DNA of 42,550 bases, taken from NCBI RefSeq assembly GCF_947503125.1, contig NZ_CANNCR010000039.1:1-42550 (forward strand), in the 5' to 3' direction. The number at the start of each line of letters is the position of its first letter. Position 1 is the stretch's first letter. The position numbers were made by a program, and so were the translations under genes. A model generated the notes under the pieces. It made no database searches, was not told the DNA's origin, and saw only the letters and a program-made list of their open reading frames with translations. Below, piece by piece: positions 1 to 9,249 of the stretch. Source of the stretch: an uncultured Metabacillus sp. (GTDB lineage Bacteria; Bacillota; Bacilli; Bacillales; Bacillaceae).

Positions 1-347
1 TTTTAGTACGTTGTTTGTTAATCGAAATTAACGTTGGCACGCTTGGTTTTGTTTAGTTTTCAAAGATCATTTTTTAAAGCAGATTTATAATAATAACAAA
101 CTCCCAATCTTAAAGTCAAGAAGTTTTTATTTATTTTTTTAAAAAGCTCATTGCCTGTTTCGCAGCAACGTATTCAAATATACCACCGTTTCATTCCTTT
201 AGCAAGCATTTTTTTAAAATAATTTAAAAATGAATAAAACTTGATAATTCGAAGAGAAAGTTATTGATGTAATTCCATACTAAACGCTAGAAAACTAATT
301 TAAGCGTTTAGTGAAAGTTATTCAGAAATAACTCTATTTAGCCTGCG
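1..347 (-). promoter_or_regulatory. rRNA-operon-type promoter and leader (rRNA gene beyond left edge)
   Basis: No gene is seen here. On the minus strand a promoter reads TTGACT (114-119), an 18-bp spacer, and TATTAT (90-95). About 15-35 nt downstream lies a stretch around 45-70 reading TGATCTTTGAAAACTAAACA. That resembles the sequence preceding 16S rRNA, or in the rRNA spacers, of Bacillus. In B. subtilis lysS is followed by an rRNA operon, so position and motif agree. The 16S gene itself would lie left of base 1 and is not in the window. Bases 120-347 are A+T-rich; a second upstream promoter is possible but I cannot define one. Confidence 0.72.
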
Positions 348-545
348 TTATTTACATGAAACCGACCAATTAAACGCAAATACAGCTAACTCAGTTTTTG
401 GTATCAGTCCATTTTTAATACATGAACTTTTAGCATATTCAAGTGAGTAATAGTTTAAATAAATAGCCGTCACCAGAAAAAACAAGATAAATATAGATAA
501 CTTAATGCTCTTAGCTTTTATATGAACCACCACGCTTTTATACAC
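348..545 (-). CDS. small putative membrane protein, function unknown
   Basis: This 65-residue reading frame begins with GTG at 545. It has a basic N-terminus (K at 3, 10, 12, 15), one hydrophobic segment at about residues 16-32, then a polar outer part with cysteines at 42 and 64 and a C-terminus WSVSCK. The layout fits a single-pass or anchored small protein whose two cysteines could pair outside the cell. A weak ribosome-binding site (GGTAGTGA) lies about 12 nt upstream, and an A+T-rich -10-like element lies further up. It sits alone between the lysS terminator and the rRNA promoter. I do not recognise the family; chance coding cannot be excluded. Confidence 0.45.
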   Translation of the reverse strand: MYKSVVVHIKAKSIKLSIFILFFLVTAIYLNYYSLEYAKSSCIKNGLIPKTELAVFAFNWSVSCK

Positions 546-583
546 AATATTCTAAATCACTACCATTTTAACATATTATGACA

Positions 584-622
584 ATCAAAAAAGCAGACCA
601 AATCAAAATATGGCCTGCTTCT
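584..622 (-). terminator. lysS terminator
   Basis: On the minus strand, arms 612-620 and 591-599 pair over 9 bp (AAGCAGGCC with GGTCTGCTT, one G-U) around a 12-nt loop. The hairpin is followed by TTTT. It starts about 12 nt after the lysS stop codon. Confidence 0.9.
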
Positions 623-632
623 AAAGTTCTTT

Positions 633-2150
<1,518 letters not shown>

Positions 2151-2159
2151 TTACTAAAT

Positions 2160-2192
2160 AAAAAGCAGAAAACTGCCAGGAGTACTGGCAGT
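2160..2192 (-). terminator. terminator or attenuator between dusB and lysS
   Basis: CTGCCAG and CTGGCAG (2185-2191 and 2173-2179) form a perfect 7-bp stem with a 5-nt loop. On the minus strand it is followed by TTTTCTGCTTTTT. It could end the folate operon or attenuate lysS, whose ribosome-binding site begins about 15 nt further on. Confidence 0.7.
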
Positions 2193-2231
2193 AAAACAAC
2201 TTAACGCGCAAACCATTAAACAACCTAACAG

Positions 2232-3233
2232 TTATCCTACTTGACTAGCACTTTCTTGTTTTGCTTCAACCTCTAAAACAAACTCATCCAGAAGGGCAAC
2301 AAGCTCGTCTCTAGTATTCATTAGGTTAACTTCATTTCTTACCTTTGCATTTCCTCTGATCCCTTTTAGATACCATGCAGCATGCTTTCTCATTTCGCGA
2401 ACAGCCACATTCTCATTTTTAAGGGCAATTAATCGATCTAAGTGCAGCTTACATACCTCAATCTTTTCACGTACACCTGGTTCATCCATTAGTTCACCAG
2501 TTTCTAAATACTTAACAGTGCGATAAATCATCCAAGGGTTTCCTAGTGCAGCACGCCCAATCATAACCCCGTCAACACCTGTTTCATCAAGCATACGCTT
2601 AGCATCTTGTGGTGTTGTTACATCACCATTACCGATAACCGGGATTTTAACCGATTCCTTTACCTCTTTAATGATATCCCAATTTGCTGTTCCTTCATAC
2701 ATTTGTACACGTGTACGACCATGTAAGGCTACAGCTTTACCTCCAGCGCGTTCTACAGCTTGGGCATTTTTCACAGCATAAATATGCTCCTCATCCCAGC
2801 CCATACGCATCTTTACGGTTACAGGCTTTTCAACAGCTTCTACTACAGCTGAAACCATGTCATAGATTTTATTCGGGTCTAAAAGCCACTTTGCACCAGC
2901 ATCACATTTCGTAATCTTCGGAACTGGACAACCCATGTTTATATCAATAATGTCCGCTGTTGTGTTTTTATCAACAAATTTAGCAGCCTCAACTAGCGTT
3001 TCTTTTTCTCCGCCAAAAATTTGCAAACTTAAAGGTTTCTCACGCTCATCTATATAAAGCATCCCCATTGTTTTTGCATTTTTATATAAAATCGCTTTAT
3101 CGCTCACCATTTCGGCACAAACTAAACCAGCACCAAATTCTTTTACCGTTAAGCGAAAGGCAGAATTACATACACCTGCCATAGGGGCAAGCACGACTCT
3201 ATTTTTTAATTGAATATCACCGATTTTAAACAA
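2232..3233 (-). CDS. dusB: tRNA-dihydrouridine synthase, DusB type
   Basis: This FMN enzyme reduces uridines in the D-loop of tRNA, using NADPH. The 333-residue TIM barrel shows the Dus signatures: VVLAPMAGV at 13-21, GCPVPK at 101-106 with catalytic Cys102, HGRTR further on, and IGRAALGNPW near the flavin-phosphate site. The start is TTG at 3233, chosen because AGGAGG lies 7 nt upstream and the protein then begins like the family. That ribosome-binding site overlaps the yazB stop codon, so the two are probably translationally coupled. It is the distal gene of the pab-fol operon, as in B. subtilis, where it is yacF. The exact tRNA position modified is not readable from sequence. Confidence 0.95.
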   Translation of the reverse strand: MFKIGDIQLKNRVVLAPMAGVCNSAFRLTVKEFGAGLVCAEMVSDKAILYKNAKTMGMLYIDEREKPLSLQIFGGEKETLVEAAKFVDKNTTADIIDINMGCPVPKITKCDAGAKWLLDPNKIYDMVSAVVEAVEKPVTVKMRMGWDEEHIYAVKNAQAVERAGGKAVALHGRTRVQMYEGTANWDIIKEVKESVKIPVIGNGDVTTPQDAKRMLDETGVDGVMIGRAALGNPWMIYRTVKYLETGELMDEPGVREKIEVCKLHLDRLIALKNENVAVREMRKHAAWYLKGIRGNAKVRNEVNLMNTRDELVALLDEFVLEVEAKQESASQVG

Positions 3234-3244
3234 TTTCTAACCTC

Positions 3245-3463
3245 CTATCCTTTCATTGATTCATTTGGGGTCAGTTCTTCAACAGTAATGTTAAGAGCTT
3301 TAGCTACTTTCTCGATAAACTGTTTGTTGGGTTCACGATTGCCTCTTTCTATTTCACCTAAGACTGAAACAGAAACGCCAAGATCTTTTGCGAAACTCTC
3401 TTGGGTAAAGCCTTTTAATTTTCTAAAAGCGCGAATACGTCTACCCCATTTTTCTGCTTCCAT
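3245..3463 (-). CDS. yazB: XRE-family helix-turn-helix protein YazB
   Basis: A 72-residue protein made of almost nothing but a Cro/CI-type helix-turn-helix. The sequence TQESFAKDLGVSVSVLGEIE at about 20-39 gives the two DNA-binding helices, followed by helices 4 and 5. The ATG at 3463 has AAGGAG 8 nt upstream. Its first 49 bases overlap the end of folK in another frame. It lies in the folate operon between folK and dusB, the position of B. subtilis yazB. Its target and role are not known to me; an operon-embedded regulator is plausible but not shown. Confidence 0.88.
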   Translation of the reverse strand: MEAEKWGRRIRAFRKLKGFTQESFAKDLGVSVSVLGEIERGNREPNKQFIEKVAKALNITVEELTPNESMKG

Positions 3464-3942
3464 ATTCGTACTCCTTCTTTATCTTGTAATTGATCTATGA
3501 TAGTCGAAAGTGATTCTTTCCTCGATGGAATGCGGATGTTCTTGTCTAATTCTGATAATGGAATTAACACAAAGGCACGTTCATGCATTCTAGGGTGTGG
3601 AACAATAAGTTGCTCTGTTTCAATATTTTCATGATTATAAAGCAAAATGTCAAGGTCTAAAGTTCGCGGCCCCCATTTTACTTCACGCTTTCGATTATGT
3701 GATTTTTCAATATCCTGTAACACGTTTAATAGTTCAAGCGCTGATAGATCAGTGTTTATCTTAATAACCATATTTAAAAATTCATCTTGATCAGTAAAGC
3801 CAATTGGATCTGTTTCATAAATAGAGGAAATATTTTCTACAATTATGGATGGATGAAAGTGCAGTGTTTGAATGGCTTTTTTTAAGTGCTTCTCCCGGTT
3901 TCCCATATTCGATCCAAGAGCTATATATGCTTCTACGTTCAT
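3415..3942 (-). CDS. folK: 6-hydroxymethyl-7,8-dihydropterin pyrophosphokinase
   Basis: HPPK transfers pyrophosphate from ATP to 6-hydroxymethyl-dihydropterin, giving the substrate of dihydropteroate synthase. The 175-residue product has the family marks in order: ALGSNMGNRE at 8-17, then NRKREVKWGPRTLDLDILLY, whose Arg and paired Asp bind ATP and Mg, and HPRMHERAFVL. The ATG at 3942 overlaps the folB stop by 4 nt (ATGA), with an AGGGGTAGG ribosome-binding site inside folB. The 3' end runs 49 nt into yazB, a long overlap. The pathway neighbours folB and folP lie directly upstream. Confidence 0.97.
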   Translation of the reverse strand: MNVEAYIALGSNMGNREKHLKKAIQTLHFHPSIIVENISSIYETDPIGFTDQDEFLNMVIKINTDLSALELLNVLQDIEKSHNRKREVKWGPRTLDLDILLYNHENIETEQLIVPHPRMHERAFVLIPLSELDKNIRIPSRKESLSTIIDQLQDKEGVRIWKQKNGVDVFALLEN

Positions 3943-4301
3943 TTCCTACCCCTTTTAATTTCAACGGCTACCTCTTTATAATGACCTGGTATCGGCGGGT
4001 CGGGCTTTATTAACTTTACCGTACAGTTTTGAACGAGATAGAATTTCGTCAATACTTCCTTAGCAATTTGCTCGGCAACAGTCTCAACAAGCTTATAAGG
4101 TTTACCCTCGACAATCTTTTTACAGCATGTATAAAGTGATGCATAATTGACGGTATGCTCCAAATCATCTGTTTCTCCTGCTTGTTTTAAATCTACTTCT
4201 ACAGTTAAATCAACTCTAAATCGTTGGCCAATCTTATTTTCTTCCTTCAAAACACCATGGTATCCATAAAACTCCATACCGTTCACAAAAATCTTATCGA
4301 T
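3939..4301 (-). CDS. folB: dihydroneopterin aldolase (apparent ATC start)
   Basis: FolB cleaves dihydroneopterin to 6-hydroxymethyl-dihydropterin and glycolaldehyde in folate synthesis. Family marks are GMEFYGYHGV near the N-terminus, the TVNYASLY segment, LVETVAE, and KPDPPIPGHYKEVAVEI near the C-terminus, which carries the catalytic Lys region. I place the start at an ATC (4299-4301), 1 nt after the folP stop and 8 nt after a strong GGAGG. That gives 120 residues and puts the ATC where B. subtilis FolB, as I recall it, has ATG-GAT-AAA. The next in-frame ATG upstream (4331) lies before that ribosome-binding site, inside folP, with none of its own. Downstream options are GTG (4284-4286) and ATG (4275-4277), which would cut the first strand. 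Gene identity is certain; the start is not. Confidence 0.93.
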   Translation of the reverse strand: MDKIFVNGMEFYGYHGVLKEENKIGQRFRVDLTVEVDLKQAGETDDLEHTVNYASLYTCCKKIVEGKPYKLVETVAEQIAKEVLTKFYLVQNCTVKLIKPDPPIPGHYKEVAVEIKRGRK

Positions 4302-4302
4302 G

Positions 4303-5145
4303 TTAGTTACCTCCTTTACCAAGCATTGCATCCATCATTTTTGCCATTCTCGCCATCTCTAACACATCATGAATACGAATGATTTGGCAGCCTTTTTCAA
4401 TTCCTAAGCATACGGTTGCACCTGTACCTTCCATTCGTTCCGTCGGCGGCAGGTCTAAAACATGCCCGATAAATGACTTTCTAGATGTACCTAATAATAC
4501 CGGATAGCCAAGTTCGACAAAAGCATCCAAATGTCTCATTACCTGCAAATTATCGTCCATTGTTTTGGCAAAACCAATACCCGGATCTAAGATAATTTTA
4601 TCATCACTAACTCCTGCATTCTTTACAATTGTAACAGACTCCATTAGGTCAGCAATCATATCAGGAATTAATTTATGATAATCACGATCGTGACGGTTGT
4701 GCATAAGAATAATTGGGACATTATAATCAGCAGCAACCTTTGCCATATCAGGATCGGCTTTCGCACCCCAAATGTCATTAATGATGCTTGCACCTGCTTC
4801 AACCGCTTGCATGGCAACCTCTGCCTTATAGGTGTCTATCGAAATCGGAACATCTATTTCATTTGCAAGTTCACGAATAACAGGAGCTGTTCGCTCAATT
4901 TCCTCTTCCACGGATACAGGCTGGTACCCGGGTCTTGTAGATTCCCCCCCGATATCAATGATATCTGCCCCGTTTTTGATCATTTCCTTTGCGTGAGAAA
5001 TAGCTTTATCCAAATCTACATACTTTCCTCCATCTGAAAAAGAATCTGGAGTTGTATTTAAAATCCCCATGATTTGTGTCTTTTCGCCATAATGGAGAGT
5101 GTATTTCCCACATTCAATCACTTGTTGCTTCGTCATTAATTTCAT
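4303..5145 (-). CDS. folP: dihydropteroate synthase
   Basis: DHPS joins p-aminobenzoate to hydroxymethyl-dihydropterin pyrophosphate; it is the target of sulfonamides (called sul in B. subtilis). The 280-residue TIM barrel shows ILNTTPDSFSDGG at 28-40, DIGGESTRPG at 64-73, then SIDTYKA, NDIWG, LDPGIGFAK, LGTSRKSFIG and the closing IRIHDV. These form the pterin and sulfonamide sites. The ATG at 5145 lies 14 nt after the pabC stop, preceded by AAAGG and GGATGAAG; ribosome-binding strength is modest. Its last codons carry the ribosome-binding site for folB. Confidence 0.98.
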   Translation of the reverse strand: MKLMTKQQVIECGKYTLHYGEKTQIMGILNTTPDSFSDGGKYVDLDKAISHAKEMIKNGADIIDIGGESTRPGYQPVSVEEEIERTAPVIRELANEIDVPISIDTYKAEVAMQAVEAGASIINDIWGAKADPDMAKVAADYNVPIILMHNRHDRDYHKLIPDMIADLMESVTIVKNAGVSDDKIILDPGIGFAKTMDDNLQVMRHLDAFVELGYPVLLGTSRKSFIGHVLDLPPTERMEGTGATVCLGIEKGCQIIRIHDVLEMARMAKMMDAMLGKGGN

Positions 5146-5159
5146 TCTTCATCCAACCT

Positions 5160-6020
5160 TTATATCTCGTCTATACTTAATAATTTCGTCCGATAAGAAC
5201 AATATAACTCCGTTAATTTTTGCACAACACTTCCATCTTTCCCAAAAAACAAATACTCGTCCACCTTTTTTATTGGAACAATCTCTTGGGAGGAATTTGT
5301 TATAAACACTTCATTTGCTTCTAGCATATCCTTTTTTGGGTAAAATCCTTCATCGATTTGCATGCCAAGGTTGTTCAAGCATTTCATCACAAATTGCCTT
5401 GTAATTCCATTTAAAATTCCTGTCTCAATTGAAGGCGTGTAGACAACCTGATCCTTTACCCAAAAGATATTGGAAACAATGCCTTCTGCAACATATCCTT
5501 TTTCCGTTAAGAAAATTCCTTCTACATCTGGAGTTTCTCTTAATTCTCGTCTTCCCAAAATATTATTTAAATAATGGTGTGACTTTAGGCGCTCTGTTCC
5601 TTCAGGTGTATTTCTGCGCAATGTTAAAATCGAAGCATGTTTTTCAATATTTCCAATCGGTGGTGCCTTTCTTAAAAAACAAAGAACAGTCGGTTGATCA
5701 TAAGGTTGTAGCAGTTTGCCGACCTCGCCTATTCCAGCAGAAATATTTAACCGAACCGTCACATCTTCATTTACGAGATGATTTAACTGAAGGAGCTTCT
5801 GAAGAATTTCAGACACTTCATCCGCATCAACCTTATAAGAAATCCCTAACTCATTTAAGGCATGCTGCAGTCTTTTTAAATGATCATGGAGAAGGAAGGG
5901 GAAGCCTTTATAAATACGAAATGTTTCAAAGGCTCCTAGACCATAAAGAAAGCCATGATCAAATGGAGAAATCGTGGCTTCTGTATCTTTTATAAACTGT
6001 GATTGGCAATATATATACAC
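5160..6020 (-). CDS. pabC: 4-amino-4-deoxychorismate lyase
   Basis: PabC removes pyruvate from aminodeoxychorismate to give p-aminobenzoate, using PLP. The 286-residue product is a fold-type IV aminotransferase-like protein: DHGFLYGLGAFET at 21-33, the probable PLP lysine K146 in RLKSHHYLNN, GRRE next to it, and EGIVSNIFW and GITRQFV towards the C-terminus. The start is GTG at 6020, 2 nt after the pabA stop codon. The ribosome-binding site (AAGAG) is weak, so translation is probably coupled to pabA. A branched-chain or D-amino acid aminotransferase has the same fold, but the pabA/pabB/folP neighbours favour this assignment. Confidence 0.95.
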   Translation of the reverse strand: MYIYCQSQFIKDTEATISPFDHGFLYGLGAFETFRIYKGFPFLLHDHLKRLQHALNELGISYKVDADEVSEILQKLLQLNHLVNEDVTVRLNISAGIGEVGKLLQPYDQPTVLCFLRKAPPIGNIEKHASILTLRRNTPEGTERLKSHHYLNNILGRRELRETPDVEGIFLTEKGYVAEGIVSNIFWVKDQVVYTPSIETGILNGITRQFVMKCLNNLGMQIDEGFYPKKDMLEANEVFITNSSQEIVPIKKVDEYLFFGKDGSVVQKLTELYCSYRTKLLSIDEI

Positions 6021-6022
6021 GT

Positions 6023-6610
6023 TTATGAACTCTTTTCGATTAATTTATATTGATTGATAAAATTCTTTAATAAGTCTTTTCCAAAGGATGTCATGATCGA
6101 TTCAGGGTGAAATTGAACACCTTCGATCGGTAACGTTTTATGGCGGATGGCCATAATTTCATTTTCAGCTGTCCACGCTGTTACCTCTAAGCAATCAGGC
6201 AACGTTTCATTTTTTACAATTAACGAATGATAGCGCGTAGCAGTAAATGGATTTTCCATGCCTTTAAAGATCGTTTCTCCATTGTGATGGATTTGTGATG
6301 TTTTCCCATGCATTAACCGTTCAGCACGTACAACATCTCCGCCAAAGACCTGTGCAATGGATTGATGACCAAGACAAACGCCAAATATCGGAATTTTCCC
6401 AGCAAAATGCTTAATGGCTTCCATGCTTATTCCCGCTTCATTCGGACTGCAAGGCCCAGGAGAAATCATCAGAAATTGGGGGTTTAGCTCCTCAATTTCC
6501 GAAATCGTTATTTCATCGTTTCGTTTTACAACAAGTTCTTCTCCAAGCTCTCCTAGGTATTGCACTAAATTGAATGTGAATGAATCATAATTATCAATCA
6601 TTAAAATCAT
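6023..6610 (-). CDS. pabA: para-aminobenzoate/anthranilate synthase glutamine amidotransferase subunit
   Basis: This class I amidotransferase frees ammonia from glutamine for PabB. In B. subtilis the same protein (TrpG) also serves anthranilate synthase. The triad is visible: Cys79 in FGVCLGHQ, and His168 and Glu170 in QFHPES. The N-terminus [19 protein letters not shown] is typical and the length (195) is normal. The ATG at 6610 has GAGGTG 7 nt upstream. That site is embedded in a row of GAG triplets resembling a TRAP-binding site, which would allow tryptophan-dependent repression of translation; this is inference. The gap to pabB is 11 nt. Confidence 0.97.
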   Translation of the reverse strand: MILMIDNYDSFTFNLVQYLGELGEELVVKRNDEITISEIEELNPQFLMISPGPCSPNEAGISMEAIKHFAGKIPIFGVCLGHQSIAQVFGGDVVRAERLMHGKTSQIHHNGETIFKGMENPFTATRYHSLIVKNETLPDCLEVTAWTAENEIMAIRHKTLPIEGVQFHPESIMTSFGKDLLKNFINQYKLIEKSS

Positions 6611-6615
6611 CTGAA

Positions 6616-6654
6616 CTCACCTCAGTCTCTTATTTTCTCTTCTTTACTCAGCTC
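6616..6654 (-). promoter_or_regulatory. candidate TRAP-binding site over the pabA ribosome-binding site
   Basis: On the transcribed strand, GAG triplets occur at 6652-6654, 6647-6649, 6637-6639, 6627-6629, 6621-6623 and 6616-6618. The gaps between them are 2, 7, 7, 3 and 2 nt. A 7-nt gap equals one degenerate triplet with 2-nt spacers, so the register fits about eight repeats. The last two triplets form the pabA ribosome-binding site. In B. subtilis TRAP represses pabA (trpG) translation through such repeats. Whether this organism has TRAP (mtrB) is unknown. Confidence 0.55.
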
Positions 6655-8037
6655 AATTGCCTTAATCATTGCTTTAGCCTTTTTCAAAGACTCTTTATAT
6701 TCAAAATCCGGATTGGAATCAATAACAATTCCTGCTCCAGATTGAACATACCCATAGCCATCTTTTGCAAATAAAGTACGAATCACAATATTAAGTTCCA
6801 TATTTCCATCATAACCGATCCAGCCTATAGAGCCAGTATATATACCTCGCCTTGTTGGTTCAAGCTCTTCAATAATTTCCATTGTTCTTACTTTAGGTGC
6901 ACCTGTTATTGTACCACCAGGGAAGGTCGCTTTGATCACATCTGAATAATTTGCTGTTTCTTTTAGTTTCCCCTGCACATTTGAAACGATATGCATTACA
7001 TGTGAATACTTTTCAATGACCATAAATTCATTAACATGGACTGATCCATATTCACATACACGCCCTAAATCATTTCTTTCGAGGTCAACAAGCATGACAT
7101 GCTCTGCACGCTCTTTTTCATTTTCAATTAATTCATTTGCAAGCTTTCTATCCTCTTCTTCATTTTTGCCTCTGGACCTTGTCCCGGCAATCGGGCGGGT
7201 ACTTACAGCTCTCCCTTGTTTTTTAACAAGTAATTCTGGTGATCCGCTCACAATTTGAAACTCTGGAAAATGCAAATAAGCCATGTATGGAGAAGGATTT
7301 ACTTCCCTCAAGGTTTCATAGATCTCAAGCGGATGATTTTCTAAACGAACATGCTGTCTTAATGAGAGATTTACCTGAAAGACATCTCCCGCTGCGATAT
7401 ATTGCTTGATATCTTCAACAGCCTTCTTGAAGGCTTCCTTTGAAAATGTGATAGGATCACCAGAAGTCGCTTCTTCTTGCCTATTTTTATATTGACATAG
7501 ATTCGGGATGCATGTCCACTTTTCCTGCAACAAACGCAGCTTCTTCTTGGCACTTTCGACTTCATGCTCTTGATAATAATGTGTAATTAACCAGAGCTTG
7601 GATGTATGGTGGTCAAACACAGCAATATCATCAAAAAGCAAAAAATACAGATCAGGAGTTTCTAAATCATCAGCTGCAAAATCCGGCAACTTCTCAAAAT
7701 ACCTTACATAATCATAGCTAACGAAACCTATCGCTCCACCTTGAAAATCAGGCAGTTCCGGGTCGGTTTCCATCTGATATTTTTGAAACCAGGAATGAAA
7801 GAGATCAAGCGGATCCCCTTGCAGAACCTCGGTCCCCCATTCATTTGTTATAAAAAGCAGATGATTTTTACCCTTTACTGAAGCAACCGGCTTTAGCCCG
7901 GCAATACTGTACCTGCCGCCCCGCCCACTTTCTAAAAAAACATGCTGCTTCTCTTCTTGGACCAAGTATTTATATTGTTTAAAAAAATCACAATTATAAT
8001 CAATATTGATGCTTAGCGATGTCCTTCGTTGCTGCAT
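6622..8037 (-). CDS. pabB: aminodeoxychorismate synthase component I
   Basis: PabB aminates chorismate to aminodeoxychorismate with ammonia from PabA. The 471-residue protein has the chorismate-binding signatures GDVFQVNLS, PIAGTRSRG, ERAEHVMLVDLERNDLGRV, PGGTITGAPK and IYTGSIGW. The N-terminal HVFLESGRGGRYSIAGL is typical. The ATG at 8037 is chosen because AAAGGGGAG lies 7 nt upstream; an upstream in-frame ATG at 8097 has no such site. The active-site loop reads PIAGT, as in anthranilate synthases, not the PIKGT of E. coli PabB. TrpE is therefore the main alternative, but location and downstream genes favour PabB. It is the first gene of the pab-fol operon; I could not define its promoter. 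Confidence 0.95.
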   Translation of the reverse strand: MQQRRTSLSINIDYNCDFFKQYKYLVQEEKQHVFLESGRGGRYSIAGLKPVASVKGKNHLLFITNEWGTEVLQGDPLDLFHSWFQKYQMETDPELPDFQGGAIGFVSYDYVRYFEKLPDFAADDLETPDLYFLLFDDIAVFDHHTSKLWLITHYYQEHEVESAKKKLRLLQEKWTCIPNLCQYKNRQEEATSGDPITFSKEAFKKAVEDIKQYIAAGDVFQVNLSLRQHVRLENHPLEIYETLREVNPSPYMAYLHFPEFQIVSGSPELLVKKQGRAVSTRPIAGTRSRGKNEEEDRKLANELIENEKERAEHVMLVDLERNDLGRVCEYGSVHVNEFMVIEKYSHVMHIVSNVQGKLKETANYSDVIKATFPGGTITGAPKVRTMEIIEELEPTRRGIYTGSIGWIGYDGNMELNIVIRTLFAKDGYGYVQSGAGIVIDSNPDFEYKESLKKAKAMIKAIELSKEEKIRD

Positions 8038-8175
8038 GACTAATCTCCCCTTTAAAACTCTTACTTTCATTTTACATAAATGTTGCGGAGAAACCATAAG
8101 GAATTTAATTTAATTTTTCACAAAAAGGACATCTTTATCACATTCCAAAAAATGATAAAATCATTTTATAAAGTG

Positions 8176-8208
8176 AAAAGAGGTCGACATTTACGTCAAA
8201 CCTCTTTT
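8176..8208 (-). terminator. cysK terminator
   Basis: AAAAGAGGT and ACCTCTTTT (8200-8208 and 8176-8184) form a perfect 9-bp stem with an extra inner GAC/GTC pairing. On the minus strand it lies 23 nt after the cysK stop. The trailing T-run beyond the stem is weak. Confidence 0.75.
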
Positions 8209-8231
8209 AAAATATATAATCTTAGTCAGGA

Positions 8232-9155
8232 TCAATCATATTGATATAACGGAGTACTTAAGTAACGCTCACCATTATCTGGAATTACTGCCAATACTTT
8301 TTTGCCTTTACCAAGCTCTTTCGCTACTTTTAATGCTGCAAAGATTGCTGCTCCAGCTGAAATTCCACCGAGGATTCCTTCTTCTCTGCCTGCTCTTCTA
8401 GCTGTTTCAAATGCCTCTTCATTTTTAACCGTAACAACTTCATCATAAATAGCTGTATTTAATACATCTGGAACAAATCCTGCACCGATACCTTGAATTT
8501 TATGAGGACCTGGTTTTCCACCCGATAGAACAGGAGAATCTGTTGGTTCAACTGCATAAATTTTGATGGATGGATAGTTTTCTTTTAAAACTGATCCAGC
8601 TCCAGTAATTGTACCGCCTGTACCAATACCTGATACGAAAGCATCTAATTGGTTACCCATTTGTTCAACGATTTCCTTACCAGTTGTTAGGCGATGGATT
8701 TCAGGGTTTGCTTCATTTTTGAATTGTTGTGGCATAAAGTAACCATGCTCTTCAGCTAGTTCTCCTGCCTTGCGGATTGCTCCGTTCATTCCTTCAGAAC
8801 CAGGAGTAAGAACAAGCTCTGCTCCATACGCACGAAGTAAGTTTCTGCGCTCCAAGCTCATTGTATCAGGCATAACTAGAATCGCTTTTAGTCCTTTTGC
8901 AGCAGCTACCATAGCTAGTCCAATACCTGTGTTACCACTTGTTGGCTCAATGATTGTATCGCCAGCTTTTAATTTTCCGCTTTTTTCTGCAGCTTCAATC
9001 ATTGCAAGTCCGATACGGTCCTTTACACTGCTGCCCGGATTAAAATATTCAAGTTTCAAATAAACATCTGCACTGTTTTCATCAACTAGTCTATTTAACT
9101 TCACGATTGGTGTTTGACCAATTAATTCATGTATAGAGTTTGCTACGCGTGTCAT
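8232..9155 (-). CDS. cysK: cysteine synthase (O-acetylserine sulfhydrylase)
   Basis: CysK makes cysteine from O-acetylserine and sulfide using PLP. In the 307-residue protein the PLP lysine is K45 in GSSVKDRIG. Other marks are [12 protein letters not shown] at about 70-81, [22 protein letters not shown] for phosphate binding, and GISAGAA near the end. The ATG at 9155 has GGGGAGGA 6 nt upstream. It has its own consensus promoter and a terminator, so it is probably monocistronic. In B. subtilis cysK is repressed by CymR with CysK as partner. A Cys-beta-synthase-like paralogue is a less likely reading. Confidence 0.97.
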   Translation of the reverse strand: MTRVANSIHELIGQTPIVKLNRLVDENSADVYLKLEYFNPGSSVKDRIGLAMIEAAEKSGKLKAGDTIIEPTSGNTGIGLAMVAAAKGLKAILVMPDTMSLERRNLLRAYGAELVLTPGSEGMNGAIRKAGELAEEHGYFMPQQFKNEANPEIHRLTTGKEIVEQMGNQLDAFVSGIGTGGTITGAGSVLKENYPSIKIYAVEPTDSPVLSGGKPGPHKIQGIGAGFVPDVLNTAIYDEVVTVKNEEAFETARRAGREEGILGGISAGAAIFAALKVAKELGKGKKVLAVIPDNGERYLSTPLYQYD

Positions 9156-9200
9156 ACTATTCCTCCCCTATCCCGAGTAAATTTATTGGATTTATAAGTA

Positions 9201-9229
9201 AATATATCAATTAATATCACAATTGTCAA
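9201..9229 (-). promoter_or_regulatory. sigma-A promoter of cysK
   Basis: TTGACA (9224-9229), a 17-bp spacer and TATATT (9201-9206) lie about 45 nt upstream of the ribosome-binding site. The stretch 9165-9195 downstream of the -10 has partly symmetric ATCC/GGGAT ends and sits where a CymR operator would act; the match to the CymR consensus is not good enough to claim. Confidence 0.85.
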
Positions 9230-9249
9230 AACTTTTTATGCTATTTGTA

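Noticed and set aside
5429-5995. 188-codon open frame on the plus strand
   Set aside because: Antisense to pabC; composition (His- and Leu-rich) is that of a shadow frame.
9165-9195. CymR operator upstream of cysK
   Set aside because: Only loose symmetry (ATCC/GGGAT); the known consensus does not align without gaps, so it is not listed as a site.
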